Shown here piece by piece: positions 24,001-38,000 of a DNA stretch of 64,000 nt. The DNA lies in contig JACMZG010001914.1 of the NCBI GenBank assembly GCA_018340805.1, positions 12,924,110-12,988,109 on the forward strand. The letters are read 5' to 3'. A program made the translations under genes and the position numbers. This DNA is from Microvelia longipes. Lineage: Eukaryota; Arthropoda; Insecta; Hemiptera; Veliidae. The notes under the pieces were generated by a model that had not been told where the DNA came from, did no database searches, and saw only the letters and a program-made list of their open reading frames with translations. The number at the start of each line of letters is the position of its first letter. Within the stretch, counting starts at the first letter, position 1.

Positions 24001-27000
24001 ATTAGAGTAACCTTTGTTTGTCATTGAGGCTAACATGTCAGTTATAATTTATTGTTTTATGTATTCAATTAATATTATTGTTGTAATGAATATATGATAT
24101 AGTGAAGGTGTGGAATTAAGACTTTTTATATTATTTAGCATTTAAGACCGTAAATTAATTATCTTACTGTAAAAAGTTGAAAACTCTCTAATCTTGTAGT
24201 AAATCATCCTTCGCATAATAGATAGTAAAAATTTGTTTGTTTCAGCTGTTATTTCTGCAAATTTACAATTACTATCAAAAAATAGATTTGCTGTTGGAGT
24301 CAAGTACAATATTAAATTGATTGAATTCTTTAAATCTATTCCTGGAAGGCATTGGGGTAACTTAAGTTTTTTTGTTATATACATATTGGTAGAATTAAAA
24401 CAATTTTAATTTACTTGTCTTAGTGATGAGTTATATGTAAGGAACAAACTCAATTTTTTTATTATTGTCTGAAAAATGAATACATGTTTAATAATAATAA
24501 TAATAATATTTGATTCATTGTCGTTAAAGCAAGAGCAAAATTGTACTGCCTTGTGGCAAACATCAAATTAGAAAAAATGAAATAAAAAATTACATACAAT
24601 CTAGAGCTTACACTCAATGAAAAATTCATTCAGATTATAAAAGACTTTTTCCAATAGATACTTTTTGAGTGCTTAATTAAAACTTTCTGGCTTAAGGCTT
24701 TTCAAGATTGTACCCCTTGATAGCCAGTGTACTTGGAGAGTTTGTTGATGTTGCCAGTCGATGTGATGGAACAACTATTGTGCTGTGTTGCTTTGTTTCA
24801 TATTGATGCTCTTGACGAGGCACTTTGTTGCTGACGCCTTGAATGTTGATGTCCATTAAAATTAAATAGATGAAGGGAGATGGTACAGTGAGAATCCAGT
24901 GATCAATATAAGGAGACCGACAATTTTCTGTGCTAATTTTTTAATACAATGAAAAAAGATGTTCTTGTAAGGTAATAATGTAGTAGTTTACTAAAATATG
25001 ACGTTAGTACAGAAAGATATTATAATATTTGCACACAGTTGACAGTGTTAGAAATATGTCTGGAAAACCAATAAGGTTAGCCTGATATGAAATTGTGGGC
25101 ATGGTTTAACATCCAGGACTAACCTAATTGTCTCCCTCACATTATTTTCCCATGTTGTCAACTGATTTTAACCCTGGGTAATACTATAAGATTTATCAAA
25201 CAAATGTTTATGAGACAATCCCACTATTATAAACTGTGCGTAGAGGATTAATGTAAATATTAAGTGCAAAAGAATAAAATCTTAAAAGAGATATGGCGTT
25301 TTCTAAACCGAGGAAAGCTACAAATTATGGAATTTATTATGATACAGTGTCTTGTGTCTTGAATATAGTATAACACACGGCTAAAATCCAACACAGGGCA
25401 TGGTTTAACATCCAAGAATAACCTCATTGGCTTCCTCGCATTATTTTCCCATGCTGTCTACTGATTTTAGCCGTGTGTCGTTCTACAGTAGAAGATCTTA
25501 GATTTTAGTTGTTGTAAAAAATATTTGACTTACTTAGAGGAATAGTAGAAAAGTAGAGCTGTGTAGTCCAAGTATGACAGAGGCAGCTTTTTAGACTTAA
25601 CAGTACATCATCAGTGCCTAACCAACAAAGTATTAATTACAACATATAAAACTACGCAAATTAGACACAAGCGCTCCTGTTAACTATCTTCGGAACTAAC
25701 CTTTTCTTGTCCATATTAATAAATCCCAGAACCGTCTTTCTTTATCCATATATAGTTTGTACCAGACATAAGAGACTTCCTCGGCGTAGGTCCTGTTTAA
25801 AAATATAATTAATATTTTTTGGTTTTATCTTAATTAATATGATTGACTTTCAGATGCTGCTAATAGAGTGTGGAGCTTTCCTTTAGGCTCTTACCAAGAG
25901 TTTAAAGAAAAGGCTGAATTGGTGTCAGATGTCTGTGAATTTGATTCCCTGCCTCCTTCTGCTTTTGAAACCGATATAACCTGTATTGATCCTGTTTTGT
26001 ACAATAAATTATTTGAGTTTCAAAAAGAAGGTGTCAGGTGAGAGTTTATTTATATTTGTTTTTATTTCTTTTTTGCAAAATTGTCATTTCGTTTTTCATA
26101 GTCTTCCATGTGGCATGTTGAAAAAGTCAGTTTTCATAACATTAATGCTTTATAAATTGACTATTAATTTTTTAATTTAATAATTCAATCACTTTAACAG
26201 TTGTTTCAAATCTGTGTTTATAATATTTTTCAAGTATTTGAAATTACTCTTGATTTCTAGGTTTGGTGTGAACAAAAATGGTAAAGTTTTAATAGCAGAT
26301 GATATGGGACTTGGCAAAACCCTGCAGGCTCTCGGCATAGCTCATTACTATGTAAAAGATTGGCCTCTTCTAATAGTCTGTCCTTCTTCTATGAAGTAAG
26401 TTAATAATGACTTTATTACTGAATTTTAAACTATTTATTTAGAGTGTGACCAAAAAGTTCAAAATTTTGAGGACAATACAAACATCGTTTTGAAAACAAT
26501 CATATTTCTCAGCATTGCTAATGTCAGCTCAGTCCGAGCATCAATATGAAATTGAAGTAACGTGTGGATTTACCATTACATCATGGTAGCTTACAAAATG
26601 ACGAGATTTGTCAATGTGCTGATAAAACTTTTTTTTTGTTTGACAGAAGCAGTCTTAACCTAGTTAAAAAGGCTCCACTTGTTTTTCCTACATAAACACT
26701 ACTGCATTTCCTTCATTTCAAAGCTTAGATGGCACCCTGTAAAATTAGTAGTATCATATATTATATGATATTATATTATACTATGCTATACTATATTATA
26801 TATTATTTTATAGTATTATGTTGGCTGAGAGTGTACAATCACGGTTACGGAGGCCCACATAGTTTAACATAATTTAATAAACTATTTTACCATGTTGTAA
26901 AGACAGTCCTCTTGGTTTTACAATACTCATCATAGCTGTATCATTAATATTACTCACCACTGTATATAAAGTATTAAATTATTGACTTTAGTAGAAATCA

Positions 27001-29014
27001 TGCCGTAGCCGGATCTGAAAAAACATAACTTATTTTGTACTGCTTTAAACCAAATTTTTTTGAATCTAGACCTTAAATGACTATGAAAAAACATTGTCTG
27101 CATATCCAGAGTGGAGCCCTTCATATGATTGTGTCCTCTCAAAATTTTGGAAAAACCCACAAATTTTAAATTTCTTGAAATAAGTGGTTCCCCATTGGTC
27201 GTATGTTAAACTTGAAGAGAACATTTATTAAAGCTGACAAAATGTCCAATAAATTGGGTGTTAATTAATCAAAATTGAATAACTGCAACCATAGTTATAG
27301 CATTCTCAAATCTACCAAAAAAAATGTTAAATTTATACAAAGTAAACGAATTTCTTTCGAAAAATTTTGTTTCATGCATTTTTTAAGTAATTTTGCTAAT
27401 GCTATAACTTAGGTTCAAGTAATCTGATTTTGGCAAATAAACATTTTTGCCAATGTTCTCTTCAAGTTTTGCAATCAACCAACAGGGAACCACTTATTTC
27501 AAGAAATCTATATTTTTGTACGATTTTCTAAAATTTTGAGTATACAAATTTATATGAAGAGCTCCACTCTGAATAGGCAGACTATGCTTTTTCTTCATAA
27601 TTTAAGGTATATTTAAAGAAATTGGTTTGAAGCAGTACACTGAGTTACGTTTTTTCAGGTCTGGCTCTTGGACTATAATACGACACACGGCTAAAATCAA
27701 TTGACACCCCGCCAAAATCTCAATGCTTTCAACCCTCTTTTTTTAATAAAAAAACCCTTCTTTTATGTAACAAAAAAAAATCCCTACTCTGGCAACACTG
27801 AAAGTCAGGTTATGTTTTGACTTTTATTATTTGTTTTTATTATTTGATATCATATTTTTTTAATTTTAAAAATTATTTATTTACTTTTTAAGAAGGAATA
27901 TTGTTGTATCTTATAAAAATCCAACTAAGTGTTGCTTTAAATTTGTTCGGGAAGTATGAATTAAGTGGAGTTAAAGTTGTTAATTACGTAATGCTATGGA
28001 TCATAATAGTTCTTTGATAAAAGTTTGACGATTTAAATAAATTGTCAGCTATAATTACTTTTTTCCAAAACAAACTGCTTTTTTGGGTCAAGATTGTATA
28101 ATTGAATGCGTAGTGTTTCATATTATAAAAATAATATGACACAATATGCATTCAAGAATTAAAAAAGTCAAGACTGTCATCTATTGAAAGACATGGCATT
28201 TTTAAAAAAAAATGCTGACTTTTGGTTGACAGAGCACAGAACCTGCGCTGTACTCAAATAGCAAGAAATGCTTGAAGAATACGTCAATGTCCATGCGTCA
28301 AATATAGGCACTCAGATCATATTGCAACTTCGCAATAATTGAATGAATTGAACAGATTGGAATGAAACGAAACGAAATCAAACAGATCAATGAGCACGAT
28401 ATAAGCGACGCGAGGTTTCAAATATTTACAACCAGTGTTGCCTTTTTATGATTTTATTTACGAAAAAGGTATTTTTTTATACCGAGGTTGGCATGAGGTG
28501 GAGGGGAAAAGAGCGGGGTCGGTCTGAACCAATAGAATTCTTTCCCTCACAGATTTTTGGCGCGCTGTCAATTGATTTTAGCCGTGTGTCGTACTATATC
28601 ATGTTTCATGATGTTTTCCTTTGCTTTTATATATCTAATTTATTTTGACAAAAAGGACTAAAAACCTGGTTTATTTACCTGATTTTGCTTTCCTAACATA
28701 TTACTATATGTTAGTTAAAAACCTTTTTTCAGATTTCAATGGAGGGAAGAGATTTATAACAACCTACCCAGTGTGCCAGAAGTTAGTACTGTTGTTATTA
28801 AGTCAAGCACTGATGATTTTGAGAACGCTAGAATTATCATCATGTCATATGATTTATTGACTAAGTTAAAACATAAAATTAATGACTATAAATTTGGTGT
28901 TATTGTATTGGTAAGTAGATAATAATTATCTAATTATTTGTGAATTTTCAATGAAAATTCAGCTTATGAGATTGGGGTCATGGAAAGGGGTTAAGTGAAG
29001 TATTTGGGAGGGGG

Positions 29015-29073
<59 letters not shown>

Positions 29074-32000
29074 GTGTGTGTGTGTGTGTATGTATGTATG
29101 TGTTTGTATGTAAAATATTTTTTCCTAGACATTTCTATGGTTCACAATAATTTTTTCTTGTATTGAAATGAACCTTGGTACTAAAATTTCCAATGTTAAT
29201 GTCCCGAAATGAAATATGCGTATTGTCATTAACCCACAATAATGACTCAGTGAAAATTTCAAAAAATTACTCAGCTTCAATAATCTTGATCAACTGCTCA
29301 TGTTTATTAACTTCTCAAGTATCAAGCACTTCTAGTAATTATTTTTTCCTGTATTTTTCAAAGAATGTGCAAAAACCTTGAAAGATAAATGCTAACTGAG
29401 CTTTGTGTGTGCACTGCCAAATTTAGAGGCATGTAGATAACATCACTGCTTATTTCCATTGAAAAATACAGAAAACATATAGTCACGGGTAGTGTTGGAT
29501 AATGAATAACTGCTCAAGTTTTAAAGAATAAACCAAAACCTTGGCTAGAATTGGATTGTTAAGCACAAATCAATTTGCCCAGCATGCGGATTACCACAAG
29601 AATTTTTCGATCATAGGAATAAATTCAGGGCAAAAACTATATTTTGGGGCATTTTTCAGACTTCAAAGTCTGAGCAAGGGTCAATATTCCTTGCTCTGAA
29701 ATGGCAGACCTACTGATTTTATAAAGGAGCCAAAATCAGTCAATCTTTGGAGCTTGACTGTCACATTTATTAAACTATCATTGATTAGAATTACAGACTT
29801 ATTGAAGATGGCTATTAAGTTATGCTGTAGCTGGCTATGTATTATGCATGTTTACTGTTACTTTATTTCAGGACGAAAGTCATGCAATAAAGAATTCTGC
29901 TAGTCAAAGAACCCAGGCTGCTTTAGAAGTAGTAAGAAAGATAAAACGTGTTATTTTACTTAGTGGGACCCCGGCTTTATCAAGGCCTATAGAACTATTC
30001 ACTCAAATCAAAGCAGTGTCACCATATTTATTTCCTAGTAGGTGAGTCATGGTAAAAATCAGTTTATAAGGAGTATTTTAATGTTTTATCTCCAGATGGT
30101 ATATAATGTGAAGTTTATTATTTACACCTTTGGAGTAAATTGCTATTTCCCCTAGTAATAATTATCTTCCTCTGCTTCACCTCAAGAGTTAATAATCAGA
30201 ACTCCCTTGGTTTTGCCTCAGGAGTTAAACACACAAATTTCTCGGCTTTACCTCAGGAGTTAAATTGTTTGATTCTCTCGGTTTTTGCCTTAGGAACCAA
30301 CTAACTGCTCAGGGAAATAATAACATTCTTTACTTCCATGGTGCATAAATAACTATTAGTGAATGGTTTTTTTCTTTGAATAATTTTTTATGAAAAATCA
30401 AAAGTATTAAAAACTTTAGAATGCATTTAAAACTTAGTTCAGGAAATTTATGAACGAGGATCTTCTCACTTATGCTTATACCATATACTTGAATTAAGAA
30501 CTAAAAATTATTTCTGGATAGCACAACTAGACCTAAAGATTGATTTTTGTACCAAGTTTCAATTGTCTAGTTACGATGATAACAGACATACACACCTACA
30601 GATAGACAGCTTTGTAAAAAACCACTCAGGAGGTCTTAAAACACCTTAAACAGAGGATTCAGGTGAAATCATGGTTTTTCGGATTTTTTCAAACACAATA
30701 TTCTTTTATATACCTTCAATATAAATGAGAAACTTTAAAAATAATTTTAGAAGACATAGCAAAACAAAAAAGTATATTTAAATGTGTCCTCGTGGTGGAG
30801 AAAACTTCCTCAATTCATTACTCAATAGTCTTTAATGTTAGAAAACTTTGTTTTTATTTCTCCAGCTTACTATAGAGTTATATTTTTAGAAAAATGTTTG
30901 GTAAACTCTACTGCAATGGCTATAGGAGTGACTATGGATTCAATTTTAACGGAGCTTCAAACCTTCAAGAACTTAAGACTGTGTTAGAGAAGAGTTTTAT
31001 GATCAGAAGAACAAAGACTGATGTGCTGGATGAGTTACCTCCTAAAATGAGGTATGCACTCGTTTATGATAATGATAATAACTAGCTTAAAAAGCTACTA
31101 TAGTAAATCTAAAGTACAAAAATACTTAAAAGGAACTTACTTTCTAGTCTACTACTTTCTAGGAACTTACTTTCTTTAACATACTACTACTTAAATGACT
31201 ATACAACAACTTTTTAAAGCTTTTTATACTTTGTTCTTTTTTAATATTCTCAGGCAAACAATTAAATTCTCTAATTCCATTTATAAAAACAGTCAACTGT
31301 AATATTGCAGAGTTTACCCTCGGAGTATCTATTTCATTTTTACTGCGTACATTATAAGGGGTTCTATTCTCCTTAGGACTAATAGCATCATTAAAATAAC
31401 TAGGTAACAAATTATTTACAAGCTTATATACAAAGACAAATTAATAAAATTTCACTGTGAACTTCACATCTAACCTATTTAAATCCTTTAAATTTTTTTT
31501 AACATTTATGATACTTTCTATTACAGTCTATCGTTTAGTTTAAAAATCCCCAAGGTCATAAGTATTTTGGGGATTGACCAATCAGAGAAGCCGCTGCCAA
31601 CCTCTCACTTAAAAAGAGAAAAAAAATCCCTACCACAATAACCGCTGTAGGGAAAAAACCTTCTTCCCGGCAATCGTGCATTTTGTTAGTGGTTCTTCTT
31701 TTAATTACATCGTTTTGAAAACTACTTTCAAATTAATCTTAAAAATGATATTTTAAAATAAAACTACACAAAAGAAATGTAAAAAAACATCGCCAAGAAA
31801 ATACAAGTAAAATAACCTGATTTGTTTATATAGTTTTTTCCCGCTCCATTCTTGCAGGGTTTTTTTTCTTAAGAATCAGTGGTGTCTGAACTGACCTGTC
31901 AAGATTTTTAAACTAAACGATAGACTGTAGATCCTAAATTGAAAGGGGGAGGTGAAAAACACTTTATCAAATTATTGCAGCTTGTCATTTATTAGCTTTT

Positions 32001-35000
32001 ATATAAGCTTTTATTTGTTGGCCTAACTAATACCAAGGGTAATAATAAAAAAAAACAATATGAATATAAAAGTCTGGTACAGGGTATCTATACAGTCATT
32101 TAAAGTATATTTCAGTGCAAAATAAGTCACTGAAAAAAGTGTATAGGTCTGACTCCAGGACTATTAAGTTTGATTAAGAAAATGATTTCATTTTTTTCAG
32201 ATATGTTGTTGTACTAAACAGAGAACGTGTGGTTGATAATGAATCAATGCGAGTCTATGCCAAAAAATTAGAAACTATTGACATGACACCATCAGAAAGA
32301 AGAGACAATTTATTTCTCTACTATGCGGAAACGGGAAGAGCCAAAGTTCCAGCCATATGGTAAGTTGTTTATTATTTCTCTTAAATATTATATGAAAGAT
32401 AAAAGATAGATAAACGTAATATATTATATAAAAAAAATTAAAATATTTAAACCATATTAAATAAACGTAATATTTAGATTCTTGAGATTTTTTTTTTAAT
32501 TTTTATTTTATTTAGTAAATTGTCTCATCCTCCCAGCTTCGGTCTAGCTTTGCTCGTCTTCAGAATATACAAGTCATTAAATTTGGACTTTGGACTCGCT
32601 TTGCTTGTCCTCAGATAGAAAACAGATTCGTTTCATTCCAAGCTGTCACCCATCCAGGCACTGACCACGCTCGATGCTGCTTAACTTTTATGATCCACAA
32701 AGAATTATAGATACACTTGTTAAATTCTAACAAAACTTGATGTACTTATTTATTACGTAAAGGTATATACTTAAACCAAATTTAATGTTTAAAGTCAATT
32801 GGAATATTTTCTGATTTTTCACTATTTTTTAAAAAACGTATACAAGTCATCCGATAGTGAACTAATGCTGATAATGAGATAAAAAATAAGTGCATATGTG
32901 AGTCTTCTACCTGGCTACCTATGGGCTGAATTTCAATCCGATCGCAACATTTTTCTGCGTTTTATGGTTTTTTTAAATTTTCTCTATTGAAAATCATTAT
33001 TGCCAGTTAATTATGTCAAAAAAAAATATTTTTTTTGAGGTAGTACGTAATTGAGCACTTTATTGGACTGTTTTTAGGACGAGAAGCCAATCATTATTGT
33101 TATAGGAGGTTATTTAGTACTTTTCACCTCCGAGGACAATTATGAATGTAAAAAAACTCCTAGGACGTAAAAGTAATTCATATATTGCCGCCATTACTGT
33201 AATGTAGCGTGTTCAAAAAAACAATCAGTGTAAAACATTCATGAGATTTCTTTAAAAACATTCATTTTGTTTCTGTTTTTGTTCGTAGACTAATTTTTTT
33301 TGTTTTTAAAAGGTGTTCTAATTGACAATTTTTGTGTGTTTATTTGTAAAGCTTTTACATTTTTGAGTAAAAAGGTGAAGCTATGGATGAATTCAATGAC
33401 GACAATAATATGGAGTTAATAGGACGTTTTTTTTTTTTTTTTCAATTAAGTATATAGCGCAGTTTATTTAGTGAGTACTACCTCAAAAAAAATAGTGTAT
33501 GCCATCCGGCTCAGAATGTCTTTATGTCTTGGCAATTTTTCCCGACTCGCTTCGCTCGTCGGTAAATCTAATTGCCGTGACATAAAGACACACTTCTCAG
33601 CCTTATGGCATAAATAACTATTCTGAATAGCGCAACTACAGGGGTAGACTGATTTTTGTAAAAATATTTCAGCTCTCTAGCATAAATACACTGGGCGCTC
33701 AATGATTACAAACACACACATACAGACAGAAAACTTTGCAAAAACTACTCAGGAGGCCTTAAAAACTCCTGACACGGATATTCCTGTGACATCCTGATTT
33801 GAAAATTAGCAACATGTAGTCATCTATAAGGTGAACAATTGTACCAAGTTTCATCCCATTATCAGCACTAGTTCAATTTTTATTAAATGACTATACCCGA
33901 CACATTATATCTTTCCACATGGTCACACGTCTAAAAATCAGCTGGAAGGGAGCAAATGGAACGCTTGTAACACTGTAAAAGGGAAGAAAAAAGCCGAATA
34001 CACACAAACTTTGAAATCAAGTAATCAGTGTGTTATGTGCAGAAAGTAGCTGATGTTATGAATGGATATTATGGTTATATTAACTTTTTGACATATCGAT
34101 GTTTTAACCATCAGAATCGGTGCAATAGAACCAGATATATAACTGTTCCAATATTGTCGAAAATACAACAAAAATCTCTAACTTACAACCCCAAAACAGT
34201 TAAAAACCTTAGAATTGCAGAGTTTTTTAAGTCTATTGCATGGCTTGAGCTGTCTCACAATGTTTTAAATTTACTTTTACTAATTTTTTTTCAGTGAATA
34301 TGTTGAAGAATTGTTGGAGATAGGGGAGAAATTTTTAGTTTTTGGACATCACAGAGCTGTGCTTGATGGAATAAGTAAAGTTCTTAGGAAAAAGAATGTG
34401 GAGTAAGTTGAATATATTTTATACATTTTGACACATTTGAAAAATTGGTATTATTTATTCTAACTTTGTGGGGGGGAAATTGGTGTGTTTTAAAATGTGT
34501 AGGTTAAAGTTGGGCTCATACAGACCTCAATTACATTTTTTACCATTTAATATTGAATGTTTGAAATGGGTTGCATATTTGCTTTTTTAATTAAAAGAAA
34601 CCATTTAATATTTAATTGACCCCAATTATCTCAACAGTTAATTTGTGACACATTTAATAAATGAAAAAATAATAATTATTAATAGGAAACAATACACAAT
34701 GCCCAGTTTCCTGAAAAATTGTAAAATTGCAATCTTTTGTCCAAGAACAATATCTTTGGGAACCTTACTTTCAAGAGTTTTTATTTAAACCATGATGAAG
34801 ATGAAGTCTCTACGAAATGAATAGTACTGTTCTCATCTTCTTACTTTCAACAGAATAAGTGGATGATTTCTATTACTGATTACCAATGAAATCAAGGTTG
34901 GCAATTTCTTGTCTTATGGATTTATTGAAAACATTTTAATATTTATAGAAAGCATATGAACCTATAGCATAGTTCATTTTTTTTTGCTATAATAGTTTGA

Positions 35001-38000
35001 TTATTAGCTCGTACACCCTTTACAAATTTTCTGCGCACCCTCAGAAGTCCCAAGACACTTTGTATAAACCTATTTTATACTTTTAACCCACATATTACAG
35101 GAGATCTCTGATTGGTTCCCACCAACAATTTGTGGCAGGCATGCACTGCTACCAACTATGTCAAAATTAATTTTCCTTGTTAAGGTGGCGTCATTAAGGT
35201 ATAAATGTTACAAGGTATTATCTTTTACTGATGAAGTTAAGCTTTACTAATGATTTATCATATTTCTAGGAGATTAATGAGAGCTATGGAGGGGTTGATA
35301 AGGGAATCAACTTTTCTAATTTTAATTCTTAATATCTTATCAACTTACAGGTACATTCGTATTGATGGAAGCGTTAGCAGCGAACAAAGAAAATTATTGT
35401 GTGATCAATTTCAAAAAGATGAAAGATTTAGAGTAGCTGTTCTCTCATTAAAAGCTGCTAATACTGGTCTAACATTGACGGCTGCTGGGCTGGTTATTTT
35501 TGCTGAATTATTTTGGAATCCTGGTGTAAGTTCTTCACTAAATTTTCCTTATATTCCTCATCTCTAGTCCTGATTTCATCATTTGAATAAATAATAATAA
35601 TAAATGGCTGTTTTAGGGCATTTAAGCTTATCAGGATATTTACCCTGCAGGAACCACCTCAGTTCCACTATCCTTTAAGTATTAATTAAAGTTGGTGAAA
35701 TCTTTTAATACAAATAATATTTAAATAAAACCCAGGCCCTTTAGTTCCAAAATCATGGCCTCCAAGGCAAACCATCTCATCATAAAAGGCATTTGCTAGG
35801 TTCACTACCCAAAAAAAAAATTGAGTGTTAGCACAGTCTATGATATAGAGTAGTCATCATATGAAAAAATACAGGTAGCATATATGAAGTATTAGTCTAA
35901 CCACTAGGCACTAAAGATGTTATTACTTAAGTTATAAATGTTTTAACAAATTTTTGTAATCTTTAAGATTACCATTGATAAATAAATAAATAAATAAATA
36001 AACCATTTATTACAGATAACATTAAACATAATCTTAAATTATTTTCCTTATTTTTAATTTTTTTTTTATATAATTTTTGTTTTATCTGCAAATCGGTGAA
36101 AAACCGTGGTTATACCTTTTACAAGGTATTTAGTAGTTGCTATTTAAATAAATTATTATATTTTGATTTGATTTTATGTATGATATATATTATTTTATTT
36201 AATTTTACTAAAATACTATTTAAGTGTAAATAAGTATTATTTATTTTTCTACTTGTAATTTTAAAAATTTATTCTATTTTTAAATTTTTATATTAGGTAT
36301 TTTTATTATTATTTCACTATTAATAATTACCATTTATTTATTTCTTTTGAATTTAATATATTTTATAACTTGATTATTTATATATTTATGATTATTGATA
36401 TTTGATTCAATAGTATAAATAAATTGTATTTTTTAATTTATGATTTATTTACTCATATTTATATATTGCTATTTTAGAATTGTATATTTAAACATACATA
36501 GGTTTTAATAATTAAATTATAATAAGTATACTTTAATGTTAACGAAAATAAGTATTGATTCGTTGGCAAATACTAATTACATCAACTAAGTAACTAAATT
36601 ATTTACATTTTTTAAAAGGAATAAGTTTATAGATTTCTAAACGGGCGGTTTGATTCCAATCTGGTCCAGGATCTATGTTCGTTAACTTTGACAAAACTGA
36701 ATTTCTTCAAGTATCTTTTTTACAATCCGCTGGTAGTTTCTTGCTTTCAAAAGACTTCGTTATTAACGTTTTAACACTAATTTTTTTACTATTTTGTGTT
36801 ATATTTTGACACTCAATTATTTTCTTTTTTGATGTATTGTTAGAATCTGGTTTAGTTGAATGTTTAATTTTCTTTTTTAACAGGCGTTCATTGGTGGTAT
36901 CGGTTTTATTACAAGCTTTAAAGTCTTCGATTATTAACTTATCATACTTGATTACAGCAAATTTTCCTCTATTTCTAGCTTCTAGCATTTTAGGTTTAAG
37001 AATTCTTCTTTTATCACGAACATGTTTAGGGTAGTCTTCCCCAATACTGATATTTTCTTCGAGTTACCATTGATATAATTAATTATAATAATAAAAAAAT
37101 CGGGTACGGGGTACCTCGGAACTTTTCCTCATTACATCGGATCATTACATTGCTACGTGCATCCTTCTTACGTTGGCCTCGCTTTACTCTTCCTCAGATT
37201 ATATAAATCAGCAAATTTATACTGATAAGTCTTGTTTATCATCTGACAGAAAATACATTCATTTTATTCCCAGCTGTCACCCATCCAAACATTGACCTCG
37301 CTCAAGGCTGCTTACATTTTATGATCCAACCTAACCATAGATATACTTGTCTTATTGTTACAAAACTTTGTATACTTATGTATTAAACAAAGGGAAATAT
37401 TCGTATTGAATTCCTACTCGATTGGATTCTTTGATTTAAAAAAAATGTACAAAGCACTCTATAAAAATTTAACCAATGCTGATAATGAGATGATATATCA
37501 TTCAAAGTTGTGAAAACCACACTGGAGATTTTAAATACACCTGAAACTCTTACTTCTGGTGATATCCCGGTCCCAATTTTTTTTGCTAACACGAAAATAG
37601 GTATATTTTTCCTATATACCTATGGTACATGTTTGAATGAGGGTAAGTAACAATTGTTAGGTTACTAGGTTTCAGTATTTGCCTGCTCTGTGGCTCAGAT
37701 GTGTGGAAGTTTTTACTCCTTGACCTCATTTAAAGAGATTGAAAGAGGAATAACATGTTAACTTTAAAACATCGCTTCTAGAACTGTGACTGGTTTCCCT
37801 GGTATCATCATTGTATCTGCAGGCAGGCTATTTAAAAATGACATTACAACATGATCTATTTTCATGTGCCTTACCCAGCACATTCAAACAAATGTCACAT
37901 AAAACCACTTAATACATAGCAGAAAATTATAGCATACATTCTTTATGATGATAGAAACTAAAAAATTGTTTAAATTAAACTAGCAAAAAAATGTGTTATA

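Larger units (their letters stand above)
32519..33880 (-). repeat. 5S-derived repeat copy interrupted by two insertions
   Basis: Minus-strand member: 3' part (32519-32636), 5S core (32637-32723), middle to about 33000, then, after two insertions (33028-33493 and 33498-33612), the 5' part resumes at about 33613 with CTGAATAGCGCAACTACAGG and runs to about 33760. A second middle-type fragment (33795-33880) follows. Intron 8 of helicase A. Confidence 0.6.

Noticed and set aside
24142..24384. 80-residue minus-strand frame
   Set aside because: Shadow of helicase A exon 2, which is supported by HARP similarity, splice sites and phase.
31159..31410. Host gene on minus strand
   Set aside because: The residues match the end of non-LTR retrotransposon polyproteins; no other exon in continuity.
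34028..34297. 89-residue frame in intron 8 of helicase A
   Set aside because: Ends by running through the pyrimidine tract of the exon 9 acceptor; no family similarity.
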